Positions 27,557 to 38,319 are shown, numbered from the stretch's first letter. The stretch: 64,000 nucleotides of DNA from Cristatella mucedo (GCA_009760855.2 WPIO01000243.1:22501-86500); one strand, 5' to 3'. Program-made: numbers and translations. The notes: generated by a model not told the origin, from the letters alone.

Positions 27557-28450
27557 CTTTTCGTTTAGCGACTCCTCTATGCGTTGCATGCTTCACCTGA
27601 GCGTGCAAGATGCAGTGCATTTTACGAGCCGGGAGTCCGACTAGCCAGTGGACCTGAGAATCTTCTTTGGGTGCGTTTACATGTTCGTCAAAGCATATTA
27701 CCTTCAATTTTATAATAATATTTATTGCCTCTCTTACAGTAATTTTTATTTAGACCAGAATAGGAATTCGGTTCCATTGGGGTGCTTTGCGAAAGACTCG
27801 TTATTATTATCATTATTATTTTTACGCACCTGCATCGATTTTAATCGCTGCACTCTAAGCAAATATTGGTCCAAGCAGAGGCTCAGCGAACAGCAGCCGC
27901 CTGCCTCAGCAGGCGTGTGGCAGCACGTGTGAGTGTGGCAGCACGAGCTGCGAGACAGCAATAGAAACCGGAAGTTGGAGATGCCAAGAAAGTGGGAAAT
28001 GCCACGCCTGTTGCCTCCCCAAGGAAGGAATTATCGCCCGTCTCGCTCGCGCGCATGACTGATGGAGTCGCTGTCGAACTCGGACCGCTAATATTGAAAG
28101 GTCTCGGGCTGCCAGCGAGCCAGGGTCCACTCGAGCGGCAGCCCTGATCTGCGGCTGCGGCTTCGACTACGGCTCGGTGCTTGCTCGGTGCGTGAGAGCT
28201 CGCGCCGCCCTCACGAGCTCTCACGGCGAGCGCAAAAATGACGAGCTTCGGCTGCTCGTCATTTCAATGCGTAGATGCGAACGTCTCTTCAAATGTTTTA
28301 TTTGACGAGCATTTAAGCTTGGATCTTTGAGCTGCTCAGCTTTTGTCTAGCGGCTGCGTTCGCGAGAACGTCACAGCTCCGTCTGCGCTGGAGGCGGCTG
28401 CAGCCGCTGCGAGCGGCCGTGGGATCCAAGAGGCAGCGAACGGATGACCC
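27557..28450. other. Unassigned DNA
   Basis: No gene recognised. Two short hairpins near 28191-28225 (12-bp arms) and 28236-28264 (11-bp arms). Confidence 0.5.
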
Positions 28451-28464
28451 AAACATGCCAGCTC

Positions 28465-28467
<3 letters not shown>

Positions 28468-28551
<84 letters not shown>

Positions 28552-28598
28552 TCTCTGCTATCTCTCTCTCTCTCTCTCTCTCTCTCTGCTCTCTGCTT

Positions 28599-28632
<34 letters not shown>

Positions 28633-28651
28633 TCTCTTTCTCTTTCTGCTT

Positions 28652-28694
<43 letters not shown>

Positions 28695-28735
28695 TTCTCT
28701 CTCTGCTCTCTCTCTCTCTCTCTCTTTCTCTCGCT
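28468..28735. repeat. Long (CT)n microsatellite
   Basis: About 270 bases of CT repeat with CTCTGCT and CTTT interruptions. Confidence 0.97.
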
Positions 28736-28954
28736 TCGATGGACTCAGTCTCGGAACGATAGCTTGGCTTGTCACTCAAATGCATCAAGGACAGCGCCGA
28801 TGCCGAATCTAATCGTACTTCCGGATGGCAAACACAATTTTTTTTTAATCTGCCTATGATCAGTAAGCAAATGGTCAGCTGATTCAGCAGTCTCATTTAA
28901 ATAGCGGCTAAACAGCTGCAGCAGCTATCGCTTCCATTTGCATTGGGAAAGAAT

Positions 28955-29010
28955 GAATAGCCCGCCGAAGGACTGGAACCCACGAACTGGATCTTGAACT
29001 CTTTAGCTTT
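28955..29010 (-). mobile_element. tRNA-SINE head fragment
   Basis: GGACTGGAACCCACGAACT (reversed B box) followed by an A-box-like TCTTTAGCTTTCGG. Confidence 0.4.
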
Positions 29011-29254
29011 CGGTGGATATCGAAGCTTCGGCGCTGGTAGACAAATTCTAAATCAGCTAGACAGACAGCTTTATTGTATGCAGATTTTTACTGCTGCAAA
29101 TATAGTCGAACGCAAAAGGACTAGACAAAGGCGAAGCATCGGATTGAAGCATCGGATGTCAGACTCGGCTCCCACCTACCAGGCCAGGTGTGTGGCGGAT
29201 GCCACCTCTGCCACACCCTGGCTTCGCTTCTGGGACTACAGGATGATGACCGCT

Positions 29255-29400
29255 GGGTCGTAGCCCAGGGGTCAGGTGCTCGCGTTTCATTGACCTGGGG
29301 CGTGGGTTTGAGTACTGCAGCCTCCAATCTTGTATCGCCCACTGCAAGCGAAGGCTCTTCTGCCTCCACGTAAATGGGGCTGTATAATCAGTTGGTCGTT
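29255..29400 (+). mobile_element. tRNA-derived SINE
   Basis: Head GGGTCGTAGCCCAGGGGTCA, B box GGGTTTGAGTACT, body TTGTATCGCCCACTGCAAGC, GGCTCTTCTGCCTCCACG, and tail ATGGGGCTGTATAATCAGTT. Confidence 0.75.
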
Positions 29401-29844
29401 TACGTGCGTGCTCTCTTGGGCATGACAGTGGGGAGCGGCTGCCCAGACGAATGCCGCAGCCATTTTTTCTCCTATCCCCAGAGGTTCCGGGGGCATGTAG
29501 ACTGATCTAACCATGGCAGCAGTGATTAGCCCAACGCCCACTCCCCCCGCCCCCAGAACCTAGGGTCCAACTTCTCATCGGTGAACAAATTTGCCAGCTG
29601 ACGAATATAAGCCCCTCTGCGACGATACCGGTACTGAACGCTGCAGGAGCTAGCTGTTCACAGCCACAAACCTTCGGCTATCGCTCAGGACAGTTCAAAG
29701 CGGTAGGGCGTCGCTCATCAAAAGAAACAGCCAATCGCGGGATGCTGAAGCGATGCTGCCGTCTGCCTCGCCAAGCTTCCGAAACGCTGCTCCTACCCGC
29801 AGGATTGACGGCCCCATTGACTGGAACTACGATGGCTCTTACGC
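29401..29844. other. Unassigned DNA
   Basis: No gene or repeat recognised. Confidence 0.45.
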
Positions 29845-30120
29845 ATCGATAATAACTAGTCTCCTGCCGCCGACTATGGCACTTCTTTCTAGCCGTCCTG
29901 AGGGGTTGCTACCAAGCTATTTTCTATCTCAACTATTCTCCAGACTCAACTGCGCTGCGCACTTTCTCTTTGTTGCGTGAGCTGAAGTCTGTCGGCTACC
30001 GAATGTGTACCGAAAGCCACTCAGGCTGAGTGTTCTACACAAAACTCTCCTACGTAACCCCCAGACAGTCTTTGTGGATTTGTGGAGTTACTGATGGAGA
30101 TCGTGGCATTACATTACACT
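29845..30120 (+). mobile_element. LINE family A 3' fragment
   Basis: Starts near CTCCTGCCGCCGACTATGGC, with decayed C-terminal coding end (frameshifts; CTACCGAATGTGTACCGAAA), and ends in CATTACATTACACTACAT. Confidence 0.8.
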
Positions 30121-30139
30121 ACATCTTGAAGTTCGTATT

Positions 30140-30567
30140 CTAATCAAAGACCCTGTCCTACTTCTACTATGCATAGATCAGCTGCTGCTATGCATAAATA
30201 AAATATGTCATTAGCCTCAAGTCATGTCCCAACACTTTCAAAAGAGGCTGTAGTCAAGCCACTACTTAATAAAGCAGCACTAGATAAACAGAACTTGGGC
30301 AACTTCCGCCCAGTTCCCCTTCTGCCGTTCCTATCAAAGATACTGGAATAAGTAGTAGCAGACCAGCTGAACTCATATATTGAATCTTCAAATCTTGCTA
30401 ATAAGTTCCAGTCGAATTGTAGAGCTAATCACTCCACAGAGGCAGTATTGCTTTGATTGCGTAAAGACTTTCTTCAGAAGGCAGACTTGGGTAGAATATC
30501 TCTGATTGTTTTGCTCAATCTTTAGGAAGCTTTTGGTACTATCGATCACCATGTCCTTCCTGAGCTG
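30140..30567 (+). mobile_element. LINE family B, reverse transcriptase 5' half (left part of a split copy)
   Basis: Decayed RT region: VVKPLLNKAALDKQNLGNFR, then PVPLLPFLSKILE (RT motif 1), FQSNCRANHSTEAVLL (motif 2) and GTIDHHVL (the DH motif), with internal stops. It breaks off inside CATGTCCTTC and resumes at 31262 after the family A insertion. Confidence 0.85.
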
Positions 30568-31261
30568 TCTCCCACAGTGGCTTGTAAAATATTTACCTAG
30601 CTCTTTAGTTCTGTCTCGGCTTGATTATTGTAATTCCCTTTTGGCTGGGCTGCCAAAGAAAGCTATTAGACCACTGCAGCAGACTATGAATATGGCTAGT
30701 CTTCAGGTCCCAGTGGTTTTAGCACGTGTCTCCTTTCCCAAAAGAGCTAGGATGGTTGCCGGTTGAGCAAAGGATACAGAGCAAAGTTCTTACGCTGACC
30801 CACAAGGCCCGCCACGGCTTGCCTCCTTCGTACGTAGCTGAACTGCTGCATCAGTTTCAGCCTGTTCGAGCCCTCAGGTCCTGTGTGGACAATAAATTAG
30901 CTGTCCCATTCCTCCGCTTAAAGCCAGTTGGTGACAGAAGCTTTAGCTCTGCAGGTCCTAGACTGTGGAACTCGCTTCCACAATTCTTAAGTAACGACAA
31001 CTACTCTCCTACTGCCGACTATGGCACATTCTTTTCAGCGGTCCTGAACTGCTACGTCTATGCTACTCACTACCTCAACTGCTCTCCTGACTATGGCTAT
31101 GCTTCCCACTTTTCTTTTGTTGCGTGAAACGAAGTCTGTTGGCTACCGAATGCGTGCCGAAAGCCGCTTAGGCTGTGAGTGCGCTATACAATACTCTCCA
31201 GCGTAACACCCACGTGGTTTATGACTTTGTGGAGTTACAGACGGAGATACATTACATTGCA
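30568..31261 (+). mobile_element. LINE family A 3' fragment nested in family B
   Basis: From TGTCTCCCACAGTGGCTTGT through LVLSRLDYCNSLLAGLPKKA, LGWLPVEQRIQSKVLTLTHK and the ADYGTFFSAVLNC tail region to ACATTACATTGCATT. It contains two frameshifts (near 30700 and 31100). It separates two halves of one family B RT domain. Confidence 0.9.
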
Positions 31262-31725
31262 TTATCTCTCAACTCGCCTTTGCATTACTGGCACCATATT
31301 ATAATGGTTCAGGTCTTATCTCAGTGGGATACTTCAGAGCATTGATGTGAGCGGACAAAGATCATCCGGGAAATCGCAGAAGTACGGTTCATCTCAGGTC
31401 TCTATGCTTGGTCCTGTTCTGTTCACGTTTTAAACTATTCTTCTCGTGGATGTGATTTCCAAGCACAATCTATGCTGTCACTTTTATGTATATGAATCTA
31501 AGTTGTACCCTTGGTTTGATCCCTCCCAGCCCTCCACCTTGTCGAATTCTCTCAATTCATTTGCTTCATGTATGGATGATATCCGCACGTGGATGAAAGC
31601 AAAGGTTTCTCAACTTAAATGACAATAAAACCAACTTACTAGCTCTGGAAAAATCAAATGCGATTCAGAAATTGGAAAACTTAATGCACAAAATTGGCTC
31701 TGCCAGCATATCTCTTGCTGCGTCT
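31262..31725 (+). mobile_element. LINE family B, reverse transcriptase 3' half (right part of the split copy)
   Basis: Continues the RT: FRSYLSG-like text near 31315, SMLGPVLF near 31400, then the YADD region decayed to FYVYESKL, and DDIRTWMKAK near 31580. Ends where a SINE is inserted, just after a GCGTCTGCATG stretch corresponding to family B ESA (GAATCTGCA). Confidence 0.85.
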
Positions 31726-31905
31726 GCATGTGAGCCGTAATGGCTCACTAGGTAAGGTGGTTGATTTTCACGACCTCGGCCCCGAGGTCGTGGGTTCGAA
31801 TCCTGTGGTGGGCGATCCTTTATCGCCACTGCAAGCGGTGGTGATAGCCGTCAAGGCTATTCTGTCGCTATACAAAAAGAGGCTGTTAAATCAGCTAGTA
31901 TTTAT
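31726..31905 (+). mobile_element. tRNA-derived SINE, main type, well preserved
   Basis: TGAGCCGTAATGGCTCACTA head with A box, GTGGGTTCGAATCCTG with a canonical B box, body GGCGATCCTTTATCGCCACT, GTGATAGCCGTCAAGGCTAT, tail GAGGCTGTTAAATCAGCTAG and a T-rich end. Inserted at the end of the LINE B half. Confidence 0.93.
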
Positions 31906-31989
31906 TTTATTTATGAAATCAAAGTGTTTTGCGAACAAGTAAGCAAGAGTCTCGCTTAGGCCAGCACGCTCGTGCAAACATCAAGAAAA

Positions 31990-32166
31990 TAAATCCTAGC
32001 TAATTAAGCAGCCTCTTTTTGCATAGCGACAGAAGAGCCTTGACGGCTATCACCACCGCTTGTAGTGGCGATAAGGGATCGCCCGCCACAGGATTCGAAC
32101 CCACAACCTCGGGGCCGAGGTCGTGAAAAGTAACCGCCTTACCTAGTGAGCCATTACGGCTCACCC
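31990..32166 (-). mobile_element. tRNA-derived SINE, main type, inverted partner
   Basis: Reverse-complement copy of the same family, highly similar to 31726-31905 through head, B box and tail. The spacer between them is about 85 bases. Confidence 0.93.
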
Positions 32167-32259
32167 ACACTCATTGCATAGGGTTAGCAAGATCTCTGGC
32201 AGCTAAGCTGCAGTGAATCATAAACGGGTACTAACGCAAGGCACACTGGGACAATAAAA

Positions 32260-32420
32260 TACAATTTCTCTAGAGCGAACGAAAGTTTGACAGGAAGAGA
32301 TGCGTTTTTAGCTTAGACTGACGCAAAATTCAAGGTCAATCACTACATTTCAGGTTTTGAGCGTAGCCGAAAGCGAGGTCCAGACTTTCTTGTATGCAAA
32401 ATTAAGCGCCGCTCACCTAC
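32260..32420 (-). mobile_element. Decayed LINE 3' end
   Basis: ATAAAATACAATTTCTCTAG start and AGAGATGCGTTTTTAGCTTA, matching the reversed LKT(H/C)LF C-terminus of the B/C families. Confidence 0.45.
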
Positions 32421-33327
32421 ATATTTAGCTCATGGGCTGAGTAGGTAGAGCTGAGGTTGAGGAGCAGGTAGTGCGAAAGCGTACTGCAGGAGCATGGGAA
32501 ATGGATCGGTAGGCATGCATATGCAAGCCAGTCAAGTGTCATGCAAGCTGAAGATTGCAGATGCTGGCTGAAGATTGTAAAATCGTTTGACGTTTGATAG
32601 GTAGGGGGTCCGTGAAGCTCAGACATAGTGGCGGAGCCGGCGGACAGGGGACCATTTGCCCTGCATCAGCTGGGCAGCGGTCTGAGCTGCCCCCAACCAC
32701 TATTCCTACACCTTCTGTAAATACCTAGGTACAAAATTGTGGACTACGTGCACGCTACTGTCAATCACTGAGTTTGTTAGGAATAAATTCCACGATTGTG
32801 CGCTCTATTTTTTCAGCTTTTCGGGTGAATCACTCTAAGCAAAAATGCCCCTTGATGAAATGAATCCTGACTCCTATTTGGACAGAAGCTGTGTGGTACG
32901 ATAGCTACGCCGTTGACAACAGACCAACCGTAACGGTTTGCTCCAGTTGAAGGAAATCGAGGACTCCGGCAGGGAAGTCTATACTAAAGGAAATATCAGT
33001 ATTTAATCTAGGCCAATTTTACCAACAGCTGAAATAGACTGGCTATCACAGTCTTACTTAAGCATGCCCTGGTTGTGGCGAATTTACTCGGCTGAAAGTT
33101 GACCGCATTGACAGTTGAGGCCATAAGCTCATTAAATAGTGAGCCGTTAGGAAAAGCACTCTCAAATTATAAGCATAAGTCAAGGTAGTGATGCCATCTA
33201 AGCCAATCTTGAGGGCTATGTCTTCCAAATTTAGGGTAACACTAGGTATACTAGTAATTATTGGTTTGGCCTTATCATCTTAGGGTCGATCCCCGTAGCG
33301 CCGACGGTAAAGTCACGCCCGCTCTTA
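32421..33327. other. Unassigned DNA
   Basis: No gene or repeat family recognised. Confidence 0.5.
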
Positions 33328-33505
33328 CAACGCCTGGGTCTTAGCCCAGGGGGTAGGTGCTCGCTCTTTACGACCCAGGGGGTTGGTTCGAGTCATGCAG
33401 TGAGCGTTTTTTTATCGTCCACAGCAAGTGGTGATAGCCGTTAAGGCTCTTCTGTCGCCATGTAATGGATGCTTTTAAATCAGTTAAACATTTCTGAGCT
33501 TCCTG
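33328..33505 (+). mobile_element. tRNA-derived SINE, second head type
   Basis: GGGTCTTAGCCCAGGGGGTA head, GGTTCGAGTC B box, then the same body and tail as the main type (AGTGGTGATAGCCGTTAAGG, CTCTTCTGTCGCCATG). Confidence 0.88.
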
Positions 33506-33584
33506 TTATCATTTCTGCTTTTCTATCCATTTAAACCAGTCGGGTTTGGTTCATGGCCTTAAACCGTGCTCTGCACGACGATGG

Positions 33585-33755
33585 CAACCTATCCCGTATA
33601 GATGGCTTACGACAACGACACATTGAGCGTTGACTGAGTTCGTCGGTTCGAATCCTGCGTTAGTCGATCCTTTATTGCCGCTGCATGCAGTGGTGATAGC
33701 CGTAAAGGCTCTTCTGTCACCATACGAAAAAGGCTGTTAAATCAGCCAGTATTCT
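33585..33755 (+). mobile_element. tRNA-derived SINE, third head type
   Basis: Head TAGATGGCTTACGACAACGA, B box CGGTTCGAATCC, body CGATCCTTTATTGCCGCTGC and tail AAAGGCTGTTAAATCAGCCA. Body and tail are those of the main type. Confidence 0.85.
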
Positions 33756-33764
33756 TTTGCTACC

Positions 33765-33945
33765 ACAGGGCTTTGTCCCTCGAGTCTTAGCCTAGGCGTA
33801 GCATGCTCACACCCTCCGACCAAAATTGCCGGTTCAAGAACTGCAGCAGACCATATTTTACTGCCTTCTGCGAGCAGGCTGACAGCCGCAAAGGATCTTC
33901 TGCCCCTACATAAATGGGGCAATGGGATTAGCTGACCATCACTTT
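33765..33945 (+). mobile_element. tRNA-derived SINE, decayed
   Basis: GAGTCTTAGCCTAGGCGTAG head, GGTTCAAGAACTGCAGCAGA B-box region, and a CTACATAAATGGGGC tail like the copies at 1745 and 29255. Third SINE in a row in the same orientation. Confidence 0.7.
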
Positions 33946-33949
33946 ACTT

Positions 33950-34380
33950 TACCGCGTGCACTTTCTCCCTCCCTGTCTGCATCAGCCAGGCGCCGAAGTC
34001 CGTCGCAGATGTGGGTCAACAGAGGTTTATCAAGCTTTAGAGGTCACGACTCTTCTCTTCGTTTCCCGCTAGGTTAGCACGGCTCCCGGCAACCCGATTC
34101 TCGAAAATTTGGGGCACACTTACACAGAACAAGCGTCGGACTGTCCCACTGCAAAGCAGCGACATAGACTCATAGCGCGAACAGCGAGCGCAGTTGCTCG
34201 AAGGAAACGGTTTGCGAATTTTCCGCATTCTTAAATTCGTTCTGCTATTGCCGAGGGCAAGCCGCCGAACCTCGAAAGCGAGCGCACCACGTGACTTCCG
34301 GCAGTGCTCACTCTCAATCGAGATCGACGACTTGCATTTCTCCCGGAACACTTTCGCAGCCACCGCGTGCCCTCGAGAAT
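33950..34380. other. Unassigned DNA
   Basis: Short minus-strand ORF without motifs; nothing recognised. Confidence 0.4.
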
Positions 34381-34518
34381 GCGCGGCGGCGGCAGCACTG
34401 TGAGCTTTCGCCCAGCTTGCGACTGCGATGAATTGAAGACTGATTAACTTGCGACGGATTGAAAGGAGAGTAGGTCCGAGTCCGATCGGGCGCCCGTAGC
34501 CGAAGCTAGTGGTGCGAG

Positions 34519-34652
34519 CGGCGGCCTCCAAGAGGCCCGCCCCGCCACCAGGGCTGTCGTTCGACGCCGCGCCGCCCGCGCCCCGAGGCCGCCCTCACTC
34601 CGCGAGCTGCGTCGGCGCTCTGGCGCTCTGGCGGGCCTCTTGGAGGCCGCCG
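34519..34652. repeat. Inverted repeat, 23-bp perfect arms, 88-base loop
   Basis: Arms 34519-34541 and 34630-34652 are exact reverse complements (GCGGCCTCCAAGAGGCCCGC type). Confidence 0.93.
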
Positions 34653-34882
34653 GCCGCGCACCGCAAGCTCGAGCAGGAAAAAAGCTCCGTCGCCTCTCGC
34701 GAGCGAGGCTTTCGTGCGTACGACCCGCCGCCACCGCCGCCGCGCGACGACGCGGTTGATGAGCATTGCCGTCGAGTTGGCTTCTATTTTCTGCCCGTTC
34801 GCTCGACGAAATGGAACCACGCGCGCGACAAAGGAGCGGAAGAATGGCAATTGTTTTGGCGGCGGCGGCGGGCGGGTGGGTG

Positions 34883-34948
34883 GGCGGTCTGGGGCTGCTG
34901 GCTGGGCAGCGCACGCTTGCACTGCCCAGCCAGCAGCCCCGGACCGCC
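34883..34948. repeat. Inverted repeat, 27-bp arms with one mismatch, 12-base loop
   Basis: Arms 34883-34909 and 34922-34948; core GGGGCTGCTGGCTGGGCAG pairs exactly with CTGCCCAGCCAGCAGCCCC. Confidence 0.95.
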
Positions 34949-35597
34949 GCCGAAACGGCTCGCTAAATGCTCAGCTGCTCAGCGTCTAGCAGCTCGGCAG
35001 CTTGAAGCGGCCGAGCGTCGGACAGCGAGCGCGCTAGCGCGGCGGCGGCTGCTTGGAAGGGGGCAGGCGCGAGATCGCCCTTCTCAGGTGCCCGCGATGT
35101 GGCCTGCGGCCTGGGAGGAAGCACAGCCGTCGGCCGGCGGCTTCGTGCGACGCTGCAACAGGTCGCGTGGCGATATTGAACTCCCTGCGACAGGCAGCCG
35201 CTTCGGTAGGCGGGGCCGTCGGCCGGCGGCTCTCACGCCGCTCCTCTCTCTGCTCTGCTCTGGCATCCAGCGCCGAGGCGTCGTCTCGCCACCTAGCCGA
35301 TCGCAGCGCCAGGACGCGGCATGCCCGCGCTGCGTAGAAACGCTGTCGTTTCTATTTGCGTATGACAACGAAGATCCATTCATTCACGCTCCGGCGCACC
35401 TATTGTAGTCATAGTAGCTTGTAGTTTTTTACGCCAAGCTTCAACTTGGTGCCTGCGTGCCCTTCTCCATCGCTGCAATGCTTGTCCCTCGAAGGCGTTC
35501 CCTCGCCTCCGGCTCGCCCAGCGGCTCTTGCAGTATTTCCATTTTACAAGCACGCTCGCCCCTTCATCATACAACACCTTTTGCTGCCGTGTCCCTA

Positions 35598-35850
<253 letters not shown>

Positions 35851-36280
35851 GTTTCTCCCTTCTGATTGTTCAATTTAGTCTCCCTGTCTCTTGTCTTGCT
35901 GTCTCCTTCGCAGTCAATGACATCTGCCTCTGGCTCCCGTCACTTTTTTATCCAGCTCTAACCATGGCTGTCCACTCGCACTTTCTTCCTGCCTCTCTCT
36001 CTCCCTCTTTGTTTCTATCTACTTATCTACATATCTAGATTTCACGCTCATTCTTTTTCGCTCTCCCTCCCTCCCGCTCCTCCCCTTCCTTTGCCTCACC
36101 TCACCTTACCGCGCGCAATGTCCAGAAGCACAGACGATCCTCTGCAACAAGAAACAGAGCTACGTCGCTATCGCTTCGGCATCCAATCACATGAGCACCC
36201 TGACATTTTCAAGAAGCTGCCGTATCCCCTCGACCTCCAAGCGCCCCACTCGAGCTGCCGTCCGATGCTCTCTCCCCCCT
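35851..36280. other. Pyrimidine-rich DNA between CT tracts
   Basis: Degenerate CT-rich sequence; no gene recognised. Confidence 0.5.
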
Positions 36281-36356
36281 CTCTCTCTCTCTATTTATTT
36301 TTCTCTTTTGTCTATGTCTGGCCAGTCTCTCTGTATCTGTCTTTCTGTCTCTCTTC

Positions 36357-36430
<74 letters not shown>

Positions 36431-36476
36431 TCTCTCTCTCTTGATTTCTCTCTCTCTATCTCTCTTTTCGCCAAGC

Positions 36477-36530
<54 letters not shown>

Positions 36531-36767
36531 TCTCCCTCTCTCCTCTCTTTCTCTTTCTCTTCTCTCTCTCCCCCTCTCTCTCTATTCTCTCTCTCTTTCT
36601 CTCTCGCTCTCTCTCTCTCTCTCTTGATTTCTCTCTCTCTCTCTTCTCGCCTAGCTTTTTCTCTCTCTCCTCTCTTGCTATCACTCTGCTCTCCCTCTCT
36701 CCTCTCTAATCTCTTTCTCTTTCTCTTCTCTCTCTCTATTCTCTCTCTCTCTATTCTCTCTCTCTAT

Positions 36768-36836
<69 letters not shown>

Positions 36837-36845
36837 CTCTCCCCC

Positions 36846-36877
<32 letters not shown>

Positions 36878-36890
36878 GTTCATCCATCCA
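36281..36890. repeat. Long imperfect (CT)n tract
   Basis: About 600 bases of CT repeat in which a block of roughly 180-200 bases appears duplicated (CTTGATTTCTCTCTCTCT followed by CGCC(A/T)AGCTTT occurs near 36440 and 36622). Confidence 0.95.
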
Positions 36891-37394
36891 GAAGCGAGAG
36901 GCCCTGCACGAAAGTGCTCAACCTTGATGCGGCGTTCGGACTTAATTCCGCTCCTTATGTGGGTTAGACCTCGGCTTGTTCTCGCCAGCTATCAACGCTG
37001 CTCACTAGCCAGTGCTGCGTTAGCAACCGCCACGCCCATCGAGCCCTGCCCTTCTCTGCTTCAGCTGAAAGGCTCCCTGCTTGCGCGCCGCCATGCGGCA
37101 ACGCTTAGCGGCTGCCGCGCCAGCTCCTGCTGCGAAAGGCAGCTCTCGCACGCTCGCAGCTGGCCGCATGCGTACAGGGTGCCGCGGCCCCCCCCCCACC
37201 ATCGCCACGGCCCCGCCACAGCCGCCGCGCCCCGCTTCCGGCTTACCAGCGTCTGTTGGAATTCGAAGCTCGCGACGTTTGGCTCTGACGCGTCAGGCTC
37301 GTCGGATGCCGCCGCCGTGTCACCGTCCTCACCCGCGTCCTCTTCCGAAGCCAGAGCCGCTGTCGTCAAGAGCGTCGGCGTCGGCGACTTGTAC

Positions 37395-37438
37395 GCGCCG
37401 GCCGCCGCCGGCTTCCGCAGGCCGGCGGCGGCCGGCGC
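37395..37438. repeat. Inverted repeat, 18-bp perfect arms, 8-base loop
   Basis: Arms 37395-37412 (GCGCCGGCCGCCGCCGGC) and 37421-37438, spacer TTCCGCAG. Low-complexity GCC content makes it less striking than the others. Confidence 0.9.
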
Positions 37439-37734
37439 CGGCTGAGCCAGGTCGGTCGCCGTAGCCGCTCGCAGTATCCGACGAGCGCTTCAGGCTCGGA
37501 ACGCTGGCTCGGTCGCCGGCCGCTCACTGCGCCGCCGTCGCCGCCGCCGCGGAGTGACGACGCTTAGCGGGCGTTTGAGCGTAAGCTAAGCGGGCCGCCG
37601 TCGCTCCTTTGTAAGCGCCATTCATTCGCACGAACGGGCGAACGCTATTCCCTCCGAAGGCCGCGAGCGCGCGGCGCAAGCGCCCGGCGCGGCTGCGGCG
37701 GCGGCCGGTGCGCGGCCGGCGGCGAATCGCTCAC

Positions 37735-38016
37735 GTTCCAATATCCCTTGCCCGGCCAGAGTTAACTACATCCAGGGCCGCCCACTCTTCGAAGTCCGTC
37801 GAATCAGCGCCGGCGGCAGCGGCCGCTGCAGCTGCTGTAGCGGCTGCTGCTGCTGCTGCCACGCCGTCGGCGTTGACGCACCCGCCGCCGTAGTGGTCGC
37901 CTAGCGCGACTGCGTACGGCTGCTGCCGAGGTCTCGCCGCTGCTACTGTCCTGGCGCGAGCGGGCATGAGCACGAACGCGACAAAGATAAATAATAGATT
38001 CGAGTGGCAACATTCA
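37735..38016 (-). CDS. Possible exon with signal-like segment and polyalanine, unknown
   Basis: Minus-strand frame (part of a 271-codon ORF) with a hydrophobic segment NLLFIFVAFVLMPARA, then GDHYGGGCVNADGV, about 16 alanines and an acidic GADSTDFEEWAALDVVNSG end. The alanine run uses mixed GCA/GCC/GCG/GCT codons plus a Thr, not a pure triplet repeat, which is a mild sign of protein-level constraint. No family, no firm splice sites. Confidence 0.2.
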
Positions 38017-38319
38017 ATGGCCAGGGCCAGAGACTTTCGGCTGAGCTCGCGCTCATCAATATTCACGAGGCGGTGCCGCCGCCGCCGCCACGCGCCAAAG
38101 ACCGAACTCATCGGCGTTTCCGAGCGCAGCGGCGTCGGAGCCGCATAGCGCCGCCTCCGTCCGCCTCGGTCGCTTGGCCGCCAGTCGCGGCTGCGCGGCG
38201 GGTGCGGCGGGCAATTGTCCGACGACGACGCCGCCGCCCGCCCGCCCACCTTTCGTGGCTGCCCAGTGCATCGACCGGCAATTCCGCGTTCCTCGGTCGC
38301 TGCCGTCCGCTCGGACGAA

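Larger units (their letters stand above)
34381..35340. other. GC-rich CpG island with two long hairpins
   Basis: Very GC-rich, open in many frames on both strands with Arg/Ala/Pro-rich products. No motif or splice-supported exon found. Contains the inverted repeats at 34519-34652 and 34883-34948. Confidence 0.55.

Noticed and set aside
27177-27707. Repetitive Trp-Ser-Ala-Gly-containing ORF with 7-residue periods
   Set aside because: It is the 21-bp minisatellite translated; flanking residues show no motif and all phases are open.
34509-35408. 299-codon ORF in the GC-rich island
   Set aside because: Both strands are open in several frames, the composition is extreme and no family is recognisable.
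36441-37445. 334-codon plus-strand ORF
   Set aside because: The first half is translated CT repeat (Ser/Leu), the second half GC-rich shadow sequence; no motif.
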